Assembly (NCBI GenBank): GCA_030762895.1
Contig: CM061063.1
Coordinates: forward strand, 52,469,196 to 52,533,195
Reading direction: 5' to 3'
Length of the DNA: 64,000 bases
Source: Sophora flavescens
Taxonomy: Eukaryota; Streptophyta; Magnoliopsida; Fabales; Fabaceae
Under the pieces are notes generated by a model, which saw only the letters and a program-made list of their open reading frames with translations, was not told the origin of the DNA and made no database searches. The position numbers and the translations under genes are program-made. Below, piece after piece: positions 11,821 to 23,930 of this stretch (positions are counted from its first letter, which is position 1; each line of letters starts with the position of its first letter).

Positions 11821-12466
11821 TGTGCTAAAACAATAAAGAGGAATAATATATGGGGTTGTCGTATTATTGATTGAGAACTAAGTACAGAACAATGGTGATT
11901 TCAGTACAATTTTGTCATTCTCTGTACTTGGGTGTGTGTATAGCCGGTGTGTCAAGGACAAGGATCCTTCTTTATATAGCCTACTTAGTGCGTACTGTTC
12001 ACGCGAGTTGGTTACTCTGGATGGGTCCCACCGGGCCGTTAGCGTGATTTGCGGACTCGTGCATGGGATCTCTATTTTGCCAATCATCAAGAGATTCTTC
12101 TAGGAGGGGGTGATGCGTCCTTTGACTTATCTTATTATGACCATCACCTTTACCCGACCGAGACGCCTTATCAAGACCATTACCTTTGACCGACCGATGT
12201 GTTCCTTGGTTCTTAGCCCGAGATACTCTTGCCCTGCCCGGTGAAGACTTCTAGACTGGTTATAATGTGCAACAGCCCGGGTTATTGCCATCTACCTTCT
12301 ACCGATGTGACCTTGTCTTACAACGAGACTTCCCCGAGCTCTCTGTCATAAATAATTTCATTGCTATCCCGACATGGATGGCATTGTGCTACTTCGGTCA
12401 GGATCATTTTTGTTGTACCTTAGCTCACTAGATATGGTTCATCGTTGCAATATGTCTGGACCTATA
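11821..12466 (-). repeat. LTR-like promoter segment
   Basis: Read on the minus strand the segment is GC-rich, then has GCTATATAAA (plus 11971-11980), then a leader running into an AATAAT-rich end. It could be an LTR with TG near 12466-12471 and CA near 11821. No target duplication or second copy is seen, so it is only a candidate. Confidence 0.35.
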
Positions 12467-12769
12467 CGTCAAAAAATCTTACCATTCCATACCTCACAAT
12501 TGTTGTTAGTGATGCTATAAGCCTTTTGTCCAATAGATGTGATCGATAAGCTTTCACCCCAACAATGTCTCTTATCTCTCTTTTCTCCCGTCATTTGATG
12601 AAATTCTTCCATACAAATTGTTGTTGTTTCAACCAGGATACTGAATGCAAGAACTGAATGTTCTTTGTGGTTTGTGTAGCAGAAATGAAAGTATGCAGAT
12701 GAACATAGAAAGGAAAGAAGAATGGTGACACACACTGAGTTATCGTGGTTCAGAGCTAAATTGTTTTTT

Positions 12770-13395
12770 TTTTTGGATCTCCCTCTAACAAAGAGTCCTT
12801 TTGCTTCTCCACCTTCACCTTTGCCATCAGTAATTCTCCTCTTCATTTCTCTAGAATTAAGAGTGGCTTTAACCTCTTCCAAGGTGAGGCTTTCCCTGCC
12901 AAACATCATCGTATCCACCAAGTTCTCAAAAGAGGGAGTGAGTGAGCACAGAAGCATCACAGCTTGATCCTCATCATCAATATTGACATCCACATTCTTT
13001 AGATCAAGAACTGCCTTTGTGAATTGAGAGACATGTTCTATGATTGATGATCCTTCCTCCATCTTCAACTGGTGAAGTCTCTTCTTCAAATAGAGTTTAT
13101 TTGTCAATGACTTTGTCATGTATAAGCTTTCGAGTTTAAGCCAAACACCTGCAGCAATTGATTCATCAACTACCTCACGAAGAACCTCATCACCTAAGGA
13201 AAGAATGATTATGCTATGTGCCTTGCTGACCAAGTCTTTCTTTTCTTTTTCTGAAAGTGTTGCAGGAAGTTTGGTTATTCCTCCCAAGGCTTCTTCGAGT
13301 CCTTGATGAACCAGAAGTGCCTTCATCTTGATCCTCCATATACTAAAGTCATTTTCTCCATTGAATTTCTCCACATCAAACTTGGTAGTGCCCAT
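12770..13395 (-). pseudogene. Copia gag fragment (UBN2 / gag_2 family)
   Basis: The minus-strand frame opens MGTTKFDVEKFNGENDFSIW and shows the copia gag signature LHQLKMEEGSSIIEHVSQF, LLCSLTPSFENL and LTLEEVKATL. It ends in a basic stretch (RGRSKKKN) at an A-rich junction near 12770, before any zinc knuckle. The frame continues to 12469 only into unrelated LTR-like sequence. A primer-binding-site core (TGGTATCAG, minus, about 13427-13435) lies just upstream of the ATG, as expected. No protease, integrase or RT is attached. Gag packages element RNA; this fragment cannot. Confidence 0.85.
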
Positions 13396-13436
13396 CGCGG
13401 AATCAGCCCCAATTCGACAAAGCTACTGATACCACT

Positions 13437-13664
13437 GGTGTAAAGGGGAGAAGAAGACTTGTTGTGCTCTCTCCCGTGGACGTAGGTCATCAATGACCGA
13501 ACCACTAAAATCCCGATATTCATCTTTTCTTTTACTGTTTTATCTTCTTTAGTATTCGATTAGTTCTTGTTATGGTTGATTTGCGTGCTTTAACATTCTT
13601 GCTTGTTTCCTTCATGGTGTATTACCTTTATGGAGGTTTCGTGGCCCCAATCAAATCCCCAACA
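13437..13664 (+). repeat. 5' LTR, right-hand fragment
   Basis: This segment is nearly identical to 15515-15741 and ends CCCCAACA. The left two thirds of the LTR, including its TATA box, are missing. Confidence 0.85.
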
Positions 13665-13666
13665 AG

Positions 13667-13679
13667 TGGTATCAGAGCC
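13667..13679 (+). promoter_or_regulatory. Primer binding site (tRNA-iMet type)
   Basis: TGGTATCAGAGCC lies 2 bp after the LTR end, the usual copia primer site complementary to initiator-Met tRNA. Confidence 0.85.
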
Positions 13680-14582
13680 ACTTTCGATAATGGGAACGAC
13701 AAGACCCAACAAGTGGCACCGTCTGTGGGAAGCACGAAGCAAAAACTGTGAGAGCAAAGGGGGCAAGAACTAGAGAGGTTGTAATCAATTCTCCACAATC
13801 GATTATGAAGCGAATCAAGAATGCAGAAAAGGAAATCGAACTGGGTAGAAGGAAAGAAAGAGAAACGTGAAGAAGGAAGTTGAAGCCTTTGATGAAGGTG
13901 TATTCAATTTCTGGTTTTCAAATTAGTTTCATTCTTCTCTATTTCCTTATTATTTTTCTTGTATGCTGGGTTGTTGTGTGCGTTTCTGGTGATTTCAGGA
14001 ACAAGAAGGATGTAGTTTCCTTGGGAAGCATGAGCATGCCATGGAAGAATAAGGGAAGAACAAGATTGGAAGAGAAGGAATGAATGGAGACTGCAAGAAC
14101 CAGAAGTGTGTGCGAAACTCAAGCAGCGACTGTCATGGCAGAATCACCGTGGTGCACATGGTGCACGATTGATGGCGGGTTTGGGTGGAGAAGGTACACA
14201 AGGTGGAGCTAGGACTTGAGGCGGTGATGAGGATCTGAGGATGTGCATCGGAAGTTAGTCTGATGGTGGTTTGGATCAGGAACAGCACAGAGCGGCGGAG
14301 CAGCCATGGTAAGGTGCGTCTTTCGATTTGGCCGGATCAATGTGGATCTGAACGGCGGCGGATCTCGGAGTTGCGGGTGAAAGCTTGGTTCATGGTTGTG
14401 CGGCGATATTCTCTTTCTTGGAATAAAATGGTGGTTTTGTGTCTTGGACAGAACTGAGAGTTCTGGGTTTGAGTTTCTACGTTTCTGCGCAAGGTAGAAG
14501 ACGATGGGTTACTGTTTCTGGAAAAAGAAGATTTTTATGTTATGATAAATAAAGATATCATGGTAGTGTTTGTATCAGCAGC

Positions 14583-14800
14583 TGGCGTGTCCTAGTGGTG
14601 AGGCGCTGAAGGTGGAGTCCTAGAGGTCACTGGTTCGATTCTAAGGGTTTGCATTTTGATTGTTTTATTTCATTTTAATTGTAATTTATCAATGAATAAA
14701 AAATTCAGAGATGCAGTGGTAGGATTCGAACGTGTACGGCAGAGACACGATACCTTGGTACCAGCAGCGATGACCACCAGGCTAGCACGGTTACTCGACA
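14583..14800. other. Pair of inverted tRNA-like (Pol III promoter) segments
   Basis: On the plus strand, TGGCGTGTCCTAGTGG (14583-14598) and GGTTCGATTCT (14632-14642) have box A and box B character. On the minus strand, TAGCCTGGTGG (complement of 14774-14784) and GTTCGAATCC (complement of about 14722-14731) repeat the pattern. The two B boxes face each other across about 80 bp. Both resemble tRNA-derived SINE heads. Neither folds convincingly as a full tRNA by eye. Confidence 0.5.
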
Positions 14801-15084
14801 ATTGGTGGCATTGGCAAATACTTAAAGATTCAGAAAATTCTTGAAGACAGCACAGTGGAGAACTCAGATTGATGCTTGACAGAGAAAGGTTTCAGTTTTG
14901 AGGTGGAGCTGCTAGAACAACATGGAAGCAAGTTTGGCTTATGTTGCAAATGTGGAAGAAAGGCACACTAGGAAGCTCGGTGACTCAAATGAATGATTTG
15001 ATTCTCTAGAGCATAAGTGGGAGAGCACAACATTGGTGATTGGCTTGAACTCATATTCCCTGATTTAGAGTCAAGGTGGAGAAT

Positions 15085-15741
15085 TGTTGATTGATGCCTC
15101 TAAATCAATAATTTGAAGTTGGTTAGTTAGTTAGGCATAACTAACTTGGATCCTAAAGCTTCACTATGATTGGCTATATCAAGACTCACATGGATTGATG
15201 ACTCATAAAGGCTATTAATGATTGGTTGTATTAGTCTATAAATAGATCATCATGTATAGGATGAGTAACACTAATCAATAGACACATAGGTGTGTGAAAA
15301 GAAGAGAGGGATTTGAGTGTGAGGAAATTCTATCTTGAGAGAATCATGTATTGATTTGGTGAGAGATAGGGAAAAGTGTATAGGAGTGGAAACATCAATC
15401 TTGTGGTAGTTCTTGGAGATACCATGTGAAAGACATGTAAGGCAAGACTAGGAGGAACGATTGTGGGAGGTTTCTGTTGTAAAACACTTGTATCTCTATG
15501 ATCTATGATCAATATAGTGAAGGGGAGAAGAAGACTTGTTGTGCTCTCTCTCGTGGACGTAGGTGATCAATGACCGAACCACTAAAATCCCGATGTTCAT
15601 CTTTTCTTTTACTGTTTTATCTTCTTTAGTATTCGATTAGTTCTTGTTATGATTGATTTACATGCTTTAACGTTCTTGCTTATTTCCTTCATGATATATT
15701 ACATCTATAGAGGTTTCGTGGCCCCGATCAAATCCCCAACA
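15085..15741 (+). repeat. 3' LTR of the short element
   Basis: The LTR runs from TGTTGATTGATGCC to CCCCAACA (657 bp). A TATAAATAG box lies at 15237-15245, and the U5 contains the GTGGACGTAGG ... CCGAACCAC words common in plant copia LTRs. A purine-rich stretch (AAGGTGGAGAA) precedes it as a likely polypurine tract. Confidence 0.85.
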
Positions 15742-15846
15742 CATATGCATGACACAATTTCAATGGAGTGCACAACGCGTCACTTCCTTCAAGTAATTAG
15801 GCATTAAATCCTGCATAAGTCAGACAATCATGTCAATTATTTATGT

Positions 15847-15877
<31 letters not shown>

Positions 15878-16479
15878 CAGGAAAATAGTTATAGAGATAT
15901 GCTGTCAATGCCTCAGCTCACTGCAATGCTAGTCCAAGGCCTCGGCACGTGCAGATCCATCCGTTTCGTATTAGATATTTTAGGGAGGCATGGTGGAAAA
16001 ATAATAGTTGATTTGTTTATATAATAGTAATAAAAGAAAGACATCAATAACAATTAGCATGAGCATCTAAAGTTCAGTGTGTTTAAGAACGTACAAGATC
16101 AATATCTTGTTCTGTGTAAGATTTGTCCTACTATCTATTCAAAAGTAATGTTACTTTGAGACAGCTTAAGTATGAGTTATCAGTTAATTCTCATTCTCAA
16201 TTTTTAGATAGAAATGTTACAGTTTTAGAATTTGGGTTCGAACTTGACCCAGTCTCAAAAGCTAGCTCATGGGGTAAGGGTCGTCTTCCACTTATAATCA
16301 TTATACAGGACATTTCACTATCTAATATGGGACTCCAACACATCTTTATCACACCCAAAACTCGACATTTAGAGCGTGAAGGTTGCATGACTGAACATTA
16401 AGTTAGGCTCGGTCAAATTCTAAGATAGAGAGTGCAATTATAAAAGATAAAGTTAGAGACAGGTGATAGAAAGATTAGC
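15742..16479. other. Intergenic spacer before CACTA B
   Basis: No gene is recognised here. It contains an AAT-type microsatellite at 15847-15874 and otherwise unremarkable AT-rich sequence. Confidence 0.5.
15847..15874. repeat. (AAT)n microsatellite
   Basis: About nine tandem TAA units. Confidence 0.9.
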
Positions 16480-16850
16480 CACTACCAGAAAAGGACTATT
16501 TACTGACGGATGCCATAGTCGTCGGAAATTTCTGATTTACCGATGAAAATAGCCGTCGGAAATTCTGAAGATGAACAGTTGACAAAGATACCGACGGATT
16601 GGTCGTCGGTAACGTTACCAACGTTTTACCGACAGAAAAACCCATCGGTAAAGGAGGCGGGAATGGGAAAAATATTGGCACGAGAAGTACCGACGATGTT
16701 TCCGTCGGAAATTGTAAAGAAGTTACCGACGGATTTACCGTCAGAAATTTTAGGTTACGTTACCGACGGAACAGACCGTCGAAAATTCAAAAATGGACGT
16801 TCCGACTGAAAAAGCCGTCGAAAAACTATAGTGTCCTCGGTAATTTCCAA
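16480..16850 (+). repeat. Left subterminal repeats of CACTA B
   Basis: Facing pairs of (A)CCGACGGA and TCCGTCGGAAA occur every 20-50 bp; the matching right array lies at 29868-30002. Confidence 0.88.
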
Positions 16851-16854
16851 ACAA

Positions 16855-17240
16855 CCCAGCGTCTGAAACTCTTCCCCCATTTCCTTTTCTCTCTTCCTTC
16901 TCACTTTCAAAGCTCATTGCACCCCACCGCACCACCTCTGGCCTCACCGAGCCTCACGCGTCCCACCGTACCACCTCCGGTCTCACCTCCCTTTCTCATT
17001 TCTCCGTCCAAAACCCTTCCCCCCATTTCGTCTTTCCTCTCTGCCACCGAACCCATCGCGACCTCCACCGCGATCTCCACCACGCCACCACCACAGTGCC
17101 TCTGTCACCACCGCGCCACTGTCACCACCGCACGAAGTCTTCTCCTTCCTTTTTCTCCTTTTCTCTTCTCCTCCCTTCTCTGCCACCGTGCCGCCACCAC
17201 CAGCGCCGCCACCACCAACTCTCTGTGGTATGGATTCCCT
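16855..17240 (+). other. GC-rich leader of CACTA B
   Basis: This CT- and CCACC-rich block lies directly inside the left subterminal array and probably ends at a donor near 17226 (GTATGG). Open frames cross it on both strands (for example 16599-17246) but consist of subterminal repeats and low-complexity residues, so I treat it as an untranslated first exon. Confidence 0.45.
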
Positions 17241-19090
17241 TTTTGATAATTTTTTTTTATTTTTATTAGCCACCACTGTGCACCACCACATCTGCACACA
17301 ACAACCACTGTGCACCACCACCACCACTCTGCACACAACACCACTCTGCACATAACCACCACCATCCTTTTTTATTTTCATTTTTTTATTTTTATTAGAT
17401 TATCCCCTTTTTCTGATTATTGGTTTGGATTGTAAAAAGGTATTTTTTTGCATTGTTGCAGTGTCACCAGCTTCATCCGGCAGCAACTCCCAGCATCCAG
17501 TGCGGTACATTGAGTCTTTTATTCCTGTTTGTGGTCTTATAAATTTTTTTTTGACCAACATGTGTTATATGTGTCTTTGTTGGTATATTTTATTTCAATG
17601 AATGATATTGCTTTTAATTAGTTGTATTATGTGCATGTATTTAATTTATTTATCATAAAATATCTGTCTAGTGTGTGTGAAGTTAGTTTGTGTATTTTTT
17701 TTTTGTTATTTAATTAGTTGCATTACGTGCATGTAAAGTTATTGAACGTGCTATGTTTGTTTTTCCCAAATGCATAATTTTTTTTGACAAAACCAAATGC
17801 GTAATAAACTTAATGAATTTCCTTAATATAATAAAAACGTAACGACAAAATTTAGTGTTGATAAGATTTAGCGTAGATAACATTAGAGAATTTGTAAAAT
17901 CATTTCCCTCCATACCTGCAGCTGTGATGGAGCATATTCGGCATGTTCATTGATTAATTAAGCACGATTTGGAATAATGAATTAAGTATTTAACGGATAA
18001 GAAAGTTTATTAATTATTTAAATAAATAAAAAATAATGTGTAATTAATTAAGAAGTTAATTAAAACATTCATCTCACAAATAAGTTAATAGTGGCACATG
18101 GTGTATCCGGAATATCTATTGATGGCGTGTCGAGAATATCTACTCATGGCGCATCAGGAAGTGTGGACGACGAAATTTCTTAAAATATTTGGATAACAAT
18201 GAAATTAGATTGAATAAATAATTAAAAATATTAACGATTAAATAAGTAAAAAATAGAATATGAAAATAGTTAAATAGATAAGTATAATTATTATTTTTTC
18301 AACAATAATAAACTTAAATATGTAATAACTTAACAATTTACGTAACACCAAAAAAAAAAATTTAATTAATCAAATAAAAAATGATTGAATAAATTAAAAT
18401 AGTATAACAAAAATAAAGATTTAATCAAAAGAGTGGCGAGCAATTTAATAAATTTTGACTCTAGTAAGTGATTGTTTTTTTGCTAATGCTTTGTTTATGA
18501 TGGTTTCTTAATTATTGGTTTGATTGATTGCTAATAATGTCAAACGTAACTTTATGCAAATTATTTATGTTACTTAAAGTTTTATTTAATCTTAGAGTAT
18601 ATATATATATATAGTTAATACGTAATTGAGAAAAACCGTAATTTCCCGTTCAAGGTTCAATATTATTGAGCATGTGTACTCGTGGTCATGGTATCGCTCA
18701 TTTTATTGAATCTTGAATTATCCAATTGGGACAGTGTGGGAAGAAACTTTTTCTCCACTGATATACTAGTTACTCGATGATTGTCATTTGTGAAATAGTT
18801 GATTAAATTTCGGGTCGAAGCATTTCCTTTTGTTCTCCGGGTCCATACCTGATTGTGGTATTTCACCGTGGTCAAGTCGTGTACTTGGAGACTGATGGGA
18901 GATGCTGCTGAAATTTCGTCAGCTATAAGACATGAGACGTGATGAGTAACTAGTATAATACAGTAATGAAAAGTTTTTCCTCGAATGGGATAGAGCCACA
19001 CCTTTTAAGGAAAGGGAGTGATTCGGGATCATAGTATCATGTTTACAAATACTTCAATTTATCTGAAAATGCAGAAGGATGAAATGTTAT
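17241..19090. other. Non-coding interior of CACTA B
   Basis: The stretch is AT-rich, probably intron and 5' flank of the transposase. It has CACCA-rich low-complexity sequence at 17270-17360 and a short TA run near 18600. No gene is recognised. Confidence 0.5.
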
Positions 19091-20079
19091 CCTTCGAACC
19101 GTAGTTGGGTGTATGATAGGAATGAGTCTGGGAGATGACTTCTGAAACAATCATTTGTAGCTGGAGTTGAGGAGTTTATATCCAAAGCAAAGCAACATTG
19201 TGATTATGCCGAATAGGGGGGATTATATGTCCGTGCACAAAGTGCAATTGTATGGAGGCTTTGAGTGATGATGACGTGAAGTTATACCTATACCAACGTG
19301 GGTTCAAGCCTAATTATTGGATATGGACTGATCATGGCGAGGAGTTGCCGGATATTGATTTGAATGAAGTCGATGGTGACGATCTTGAAATGGGTGCATC
19401 ATGTGGGGGCTACCATGATGAATACGTCGAACAACTCCAATCAATGCATATGATGGTCGGCGATTGTCTTGGGCAACATAGGAATTTTGAGGCGGATGAG
19501 TCTGATGACATGGAAGAGCCTCCTAATTAATCGGCACAAAGATTCTACAATCTATTGTTAGAGACAAATGAGCCATTGTTTGAAAGGGTGTCAGATTCAA
19601 AATTATCAATTTGTGTTAGGCATCTAGCTTGCAAGTCTAATTGGAATGTCCCAGAGCAGTGTTTGGAGTTCTTTTGTAAAATGCTTCAAGATGTGACACC
19701 TTTCAAAGAGTTGTTGCCAAAAAGTTATTATGATGCAAAGCGGTTGGTGTCGAAACTAGGCTTGGGGGCTAAGAGGATTGATTGTTGTCCAAATGGGTGC
19801 ATGCTATATTATGGTAGTCAGTCTGACACAAATGACAGTGCGTTGGAAGAATGTAAATTTTGTCAGACACCCAGGTACGACGTTCAAAGTAGTGACCATA
19901 GTAAGAGGAAACCAGTTCCTGCGAAGGCAATGTTCTACTGGGCCCAACTATGTGCGTACTGGGACACTCCAACTTAAAAGCTGAAGTGTAAACGGGCGAA
20001 GAGAAATCTGGCTATCGAGAAGGGTAGGAGCATGCACACTGGTGGTTCTATTAGCCACATGCAGCATGCCATTTACATG
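19091..20079 (+). pseudogene. CACTA transposase: N-terminus fused to C-terminal exon, core deleted
   Basis: The frame starts at NRSWVYDRN (the initiator codon has decayed) and continues through AGVEEFI, GGIICPCTKCNC and LYQRGFKPNYWIWTDHGEELP, the transposase-associated domain. After a linker come LCVRHL-type and CPNGCMLYYG / ECKFCQTPRYDV motifs. At VPAKAMFY the Tnp2 family normally continues into several hundred residues of catalytic domain. Here the sequence passes within about 40 bp to KRAKRNLAIEKGRSMHTGGS, a motif of the second (Ptta/En/Spm, TnpA-like) gene, ending at a splice donor (20079|GT). Stops interrupt it near 19142 and 19527 and a frameshift lies in the G-run near 19215. The deletion removes the nuclease core. 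Confidence 0.85.
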
Positions 20080-20159
20080 GTATGCATATATAAATAACAT
20101 TATTTATAGACTGTATATTTTTATTAAAAATTTGTTTTATAAATAATTGATTTTATTGG

Positions 20160-21803
20160 TATAAGACTCAATGACTTAAAGATTTTGATATATGATAAAT
20201 ACAATTTAATATGTGTGCAAGTGTTTTAGTGTCAAATTGCAAAGACAGGTATCAAGCAGTAATCAACAAGTTCATTAAGCAAATTCAAGGAAAATATTCA
20301 AGGAAGAACTCGAAGGAATCAAGGAGCTGCATGTAGAAATCAAAATAGCAAAACCAAAGATCAAAGGATCATCAAGACCAAGCTTAAAGGAGAATTTTAG
20401 ATTTAGGTATTAGATGATTTGTAAGAGAAAGAAATCTCTTAGTCACAAGATAGCTCAACTAAAAAGATGCATGAAGAAAATCAATTTTCATAACCTGCAT
20501 TAAAAGGAATAAGTTTTTTTAATGAAAATGATTTTTGGAAATAATAAAATTATTTGTCAGGTATAGTCATGTAATCAATGAATGTATGTCTGCTATTGTA
20601 ATTGACAAATGAATTTAAGGTTCTTGATTCAATACATAGATGTATTGAATGTGTGTACTGATGGATTAACCAAGTACAACCATGTATTACATAGGTGTAC
20701 AGAAACTATCAGAACTATTAGTATGAAATTGGTTAATACAACCATGTACTCAACCCCTGTACAAGAATCAAAATCAAGAAAACGGATTCTATTATCAGAC
20801 CCAAATCTGTTTTAATTGATCCCAACGACTATAACTTGTTTCCTATATATAGAGGGATCAAAAGAACACTTTTAACATATCCGAAGTTTACAAAATCAAT
20901 TAGAGAGATCAATTATGAAAATCATTCATCTTCTTGCTTGAGCTTCATTGTGAAAAAGAGTGTTTCAATTCTCATAAGAACTTCAACTTGTATATCTGAC
21001 TTCTAAGAGTTATGAATCAATCTTTCTGTACTTTTCCATTGTAAAGAGAGAGGGAGTCTCTCTGTGTGATTAGGGTGATGAATCCTAAGGAAGAACATTG
21101 ATTGAGGCTCTTCACAAGAGTGTGGTATCTCGAGATGAATGAGTGCTCTGTGGTGTAAAGGTTTTTCAAGCTACCTGGCTAAAGCTTGTTGTGTTAGTGT
21201 GTGAATACCCACAAGTGGAGTGGGGACTGGATGTAAGTCACAGTGGTGGTGGCTGAACCAGTATAAAACTGATTGTGTAGTATCTCTAAACTCAAACTCT
21301 TTAATTTCTGTCTTGCGCATATAACTGTGATCTTGATGTTCTAAGTTTTCAATTGATATCAGTTCCTGATCTGTTTAATTTGAATTAAAACCAGAGTATT
21401 ACTGCAATCAATCTTGAGTTATTAATTATTCAAAACTGAATTGATTAAGACTGTTCTTGATCACTAAAACTGAATATGAAACTCATATATTGTAACTTCA
21501 GTTCTTGACTGATTAAGGCCTGTATTTAATACCTGTACAACCCTGAACTGAACTTCTTCCTGTTTGATTCAATCACTGTTTAATTGATAGCTGTGAGTTG
21601 TGAACTTGAATCTTATTATTGTTTTATCTTTCTGAATTAATCTTTTTTTTCCTCACCACCTTATATTCAAGATTTCATAAAAAGTCCTTCACTATTTTTG
21701 TAAAAGATCCTGAGGTAACTCTGATTTGAAAAGTAAAGTTTTTGAAAAGATTTTTGAAAGCTCAATTCACCCTCCCTCTTGAGTCTTTGAAGCCAAAACA
21801 ACA
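20160..21803 (+). repeat. 5' LTR of SIRE-type copia
   Basis: It matches 27125-28805 over its full length with scattered substitutions and small indels. Its first bases are TA rather than TG, a G-to-A change relative to TGTAAGACTC in the 3' copy. It ends CCAAAACAACA. Confidence 0.9.
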
Positions 21804-21805
21804 AT

Positions 21806-21818
21806 TGGCATCAGAGCC
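21806..21818 (+). promoter_or_regulatory. Primer binding site of SIRE-type copia
   Basis: TGGCATCAGAGCC lies just after the 5' LTR and differs by one base from the usual initiator-Met primer site. Confidence 0.8.
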
Positions 21819-21852
21819 AAACTCTTAAGTTTGGCTTAACAGCTATAAAAGT

Positions 21853-23216
21853 ATGGCTTCCAATGATTGTTATAATGAAGGGGCTTCCCTTGCACCCTCT
21901 CCTGCCTTCAATGGACCTGAGTATATATTTATTGGAAGGAAAGAATGATAATCTTTCTTGAGGCAGCAGGTGTTGACATATGGGATGCAGTAGAAAATGG
22001 ACCATTTGTCCCATCCACTATAGATGCTAATGGTGCTCCAAGAAATAAGCCTAAAACTAAATGGAATGAGGATGATAAGAAAAGAGTTCAATATAATACA
22101 CGTGCTAAGAATATTATAACATCTTCTTTAAGCCGTGATGAGTTTTTCAGGGTTTCAAATTGTAAATCATCAAAGGAGATGTGGGATACATTGCAAGTAA
22201 CACATGAAGGAACCACAGATGTCAAAAGAGCAAGAATGAACAACCTCACACATGAGTATGAGCTGTTCAGAATGAAGCAATGAGAACCTATGACTGAAAT
22301 TCAAAAGAGTCTCACTCACATTGTCAACCAACTTGCTAGTCTTGGAAAAGCTATATCAAATGAGGATCAAATTAACAAAGTAATAAGATACTTGAGCAGG
22401 GAATGATCGCCTAAAGTCACTGCAATCTCAGAATCTAGAGACCTCTCATCAATGACCATTGCCACATTGTTTGAAAAACTGCAAGAGCATGAATTGGAGT
22501 TGAACAGACTGAATGAGAATGAAGAAACTGAAAAAAAATAAAAAGGGATTGGCTCTGAAATCACAAGTCAGAGAAGTAGAAGACGGTGATGATAATGATT
22601 CAGCACAAGAGGCAGAATCTGAATAAGAGATGGGAATGCCAGTTAGAAAATTCAAGAAGTTCCTAAAGAAGAAAGGCAACTTCAAAAGAAAGCCATCCAC
22701 TTTTCAAAGGAGAAATTTCAGCAAAGGTGACAACTCTTCCAATGACATCACATGCTATGAATGTGGAAAGATTGACCACATGAAGCTTGACTGTCCAAAA
22801 CTGCAAAAGAAGGACAAAACAGAAAATTTTGACTCAAAGGACAAGAAGTGGAGAAAGCCAAGAAATGTCTACATTTCTTAAGATGATAATGACGTAGGTT
22901 CCACTGAAGAATTTGAATATGAGGAGGTAAACTTGTGCTTGATGGCCAGCAATAACAGTGATTCAGAGAGTGAGGTAAATTTTGATTCACAACCTACTTT
23001 TGATGAATTGCAAGATGCATTTGATGAGTTACATGCTGAATATCTTAAGATTGCTAAAAAACTTGTCCCATCTATAAAAATAATTGCTAAACAATGTGAT
23101 GATTATGCATGCTTGAAAATGAAAGAAAGAGAACTAGAAGCTAGGAATAAGGTCTTGATTGCATCTAGCTCTAATTGTTCTAAGTGTTGTACATTGACTA
23201 AAGAAGTTGAAAACTG
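21853..23216 (+). pseudogene. gag of SIRE-type copia, broken
   Basis: It opens MASNDCYNEGASLAPSPAFN, then shifts frame near 21925 into WKERMIIFLEAAGVDIWDAV, KSSKEMWDTLQVTHEGTTDV and TIATLFEKLQEHELELNRL. The zinc knuckle is CYECGKIDHMKLDC, a CX2CX4HX4C pattern with the usual Gly before His replaced by Asp. A coiled-coil-like segment follows (LKMKERELEARNKVL). Stops occur at about 22281, 22405 and 22539, and another at about 22880, so no full-length Gag can be made. Confidence 0.85.
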
Positions 23217-23559
23217 AAAAATGACTTAGGCAAGTTCACAAATGGTAGAGATAACTTGAATGCTTTATTAGGACAGCAAAAGTGTGTTTATGATAAGGCT
23301 GGAATAGGCTATGAACCTAAGATACATGAGAAATCTTTCAAGAAATTTTTTGTTGCACCTAAGATATTAAACACACCATATGTTAAATGTAACTTTTGTG
23401 CTAGAAAAGGTCACACCCTTTTGCATGTCAATACAAAAAATCAACATATAATAAATCTAAGTATATATGGGTTCCTAAATGAACTATTGCTTCAATTAAC
23501 TCAAAAGGACCCAAACAGATTTGGGTACCTAAAACACAAACATGATTCTATTTTTGTAG

Positions 23560-23842
23560 GTGTGTTGGAAAGCCAAGAATGTGAAATGGTGTCTTGACAG
23601 TGGCTGTTCCAAGCACATGACTGGAGACAAAACCAAGTTCATTTCCTTTACCCCTAAGTCAAGTGGTAGTGTTACCTATGGAGACAACAATAAAGGGAGA
23701 ATACTTGGCATTGGCAACATTGGAAGTGACTCAACAACAATCATTGAGGATATACTATATGTTGAGGGACTGAAATACAACCTATTAAGTATCAGTCAAC
23801 TATGTGACAAAGGCTTCAAGATTCAATTGAGAAAAATCTCCT
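23560..23842 (+). pseudogene. Protease segment of SIRE-type copia
   Basis: VKWCLDSGCSKHMTGDKTKF contains the catalytic DSG of the retropepsin and is followed by GRILGIGNIG and YNLLSISQLCDKGF. The frame then ends abruptly. The GAG-pre-integrase and integrase domains that should follow are absent; within about 100 bp the sequence has passed to the linker before RT. Confidence 0.85.
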
Positions 23843-23930
23843 AGAAGAGAAACAGGACAATGAAGAAGATGAAAGCTTAAATAATGAATTGCTGCAGCAG
23901 GAGCAAACATAACAACAGCCTGACCTACCA

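Larger units (their letters stand above)
13437..15741 (+). mobile_element. Short non-autonomous LTR element, 5' LTR truncated
   Basis: A 3' LTR (15085-15741) and a matching 228-bp right-hand part of the 5' LTR (13437-13664) flank a 1.4 kb interior. That interior has a primer site but no polyprotein. It holds a degenerate zinc-knuckle remnant (about 14937-14965, CCKCGRKAH then a stop) and two inverted tRNA-like segments. Size and content suggest a decayed TRIM/LARD-like derivative of a copia element. The left end abuts an oppositely oriented copia gag fragment. Confidence 0.75.

Noticed and set aside
14583..14650. Possible functional tRNA gene
   Set aside because: Box-like motifs are present but no complete cloverleaf or acceptor stem could be drawn by eye.
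16599..17381. Overlapping Gly-, Pro- or Thr-rich frames on both strands
   Set aside because: Low-complexity CCACC DNA and subterminal repeats of CACTA B generate them; frames exist on both strands at once.
20609..20815. Open frame in the SIRE LTR, repeated at 27590-27802
   Set aside because: Present in both LTR copies, upstream of the likely promoter region, with no conserved domain; chance frame.
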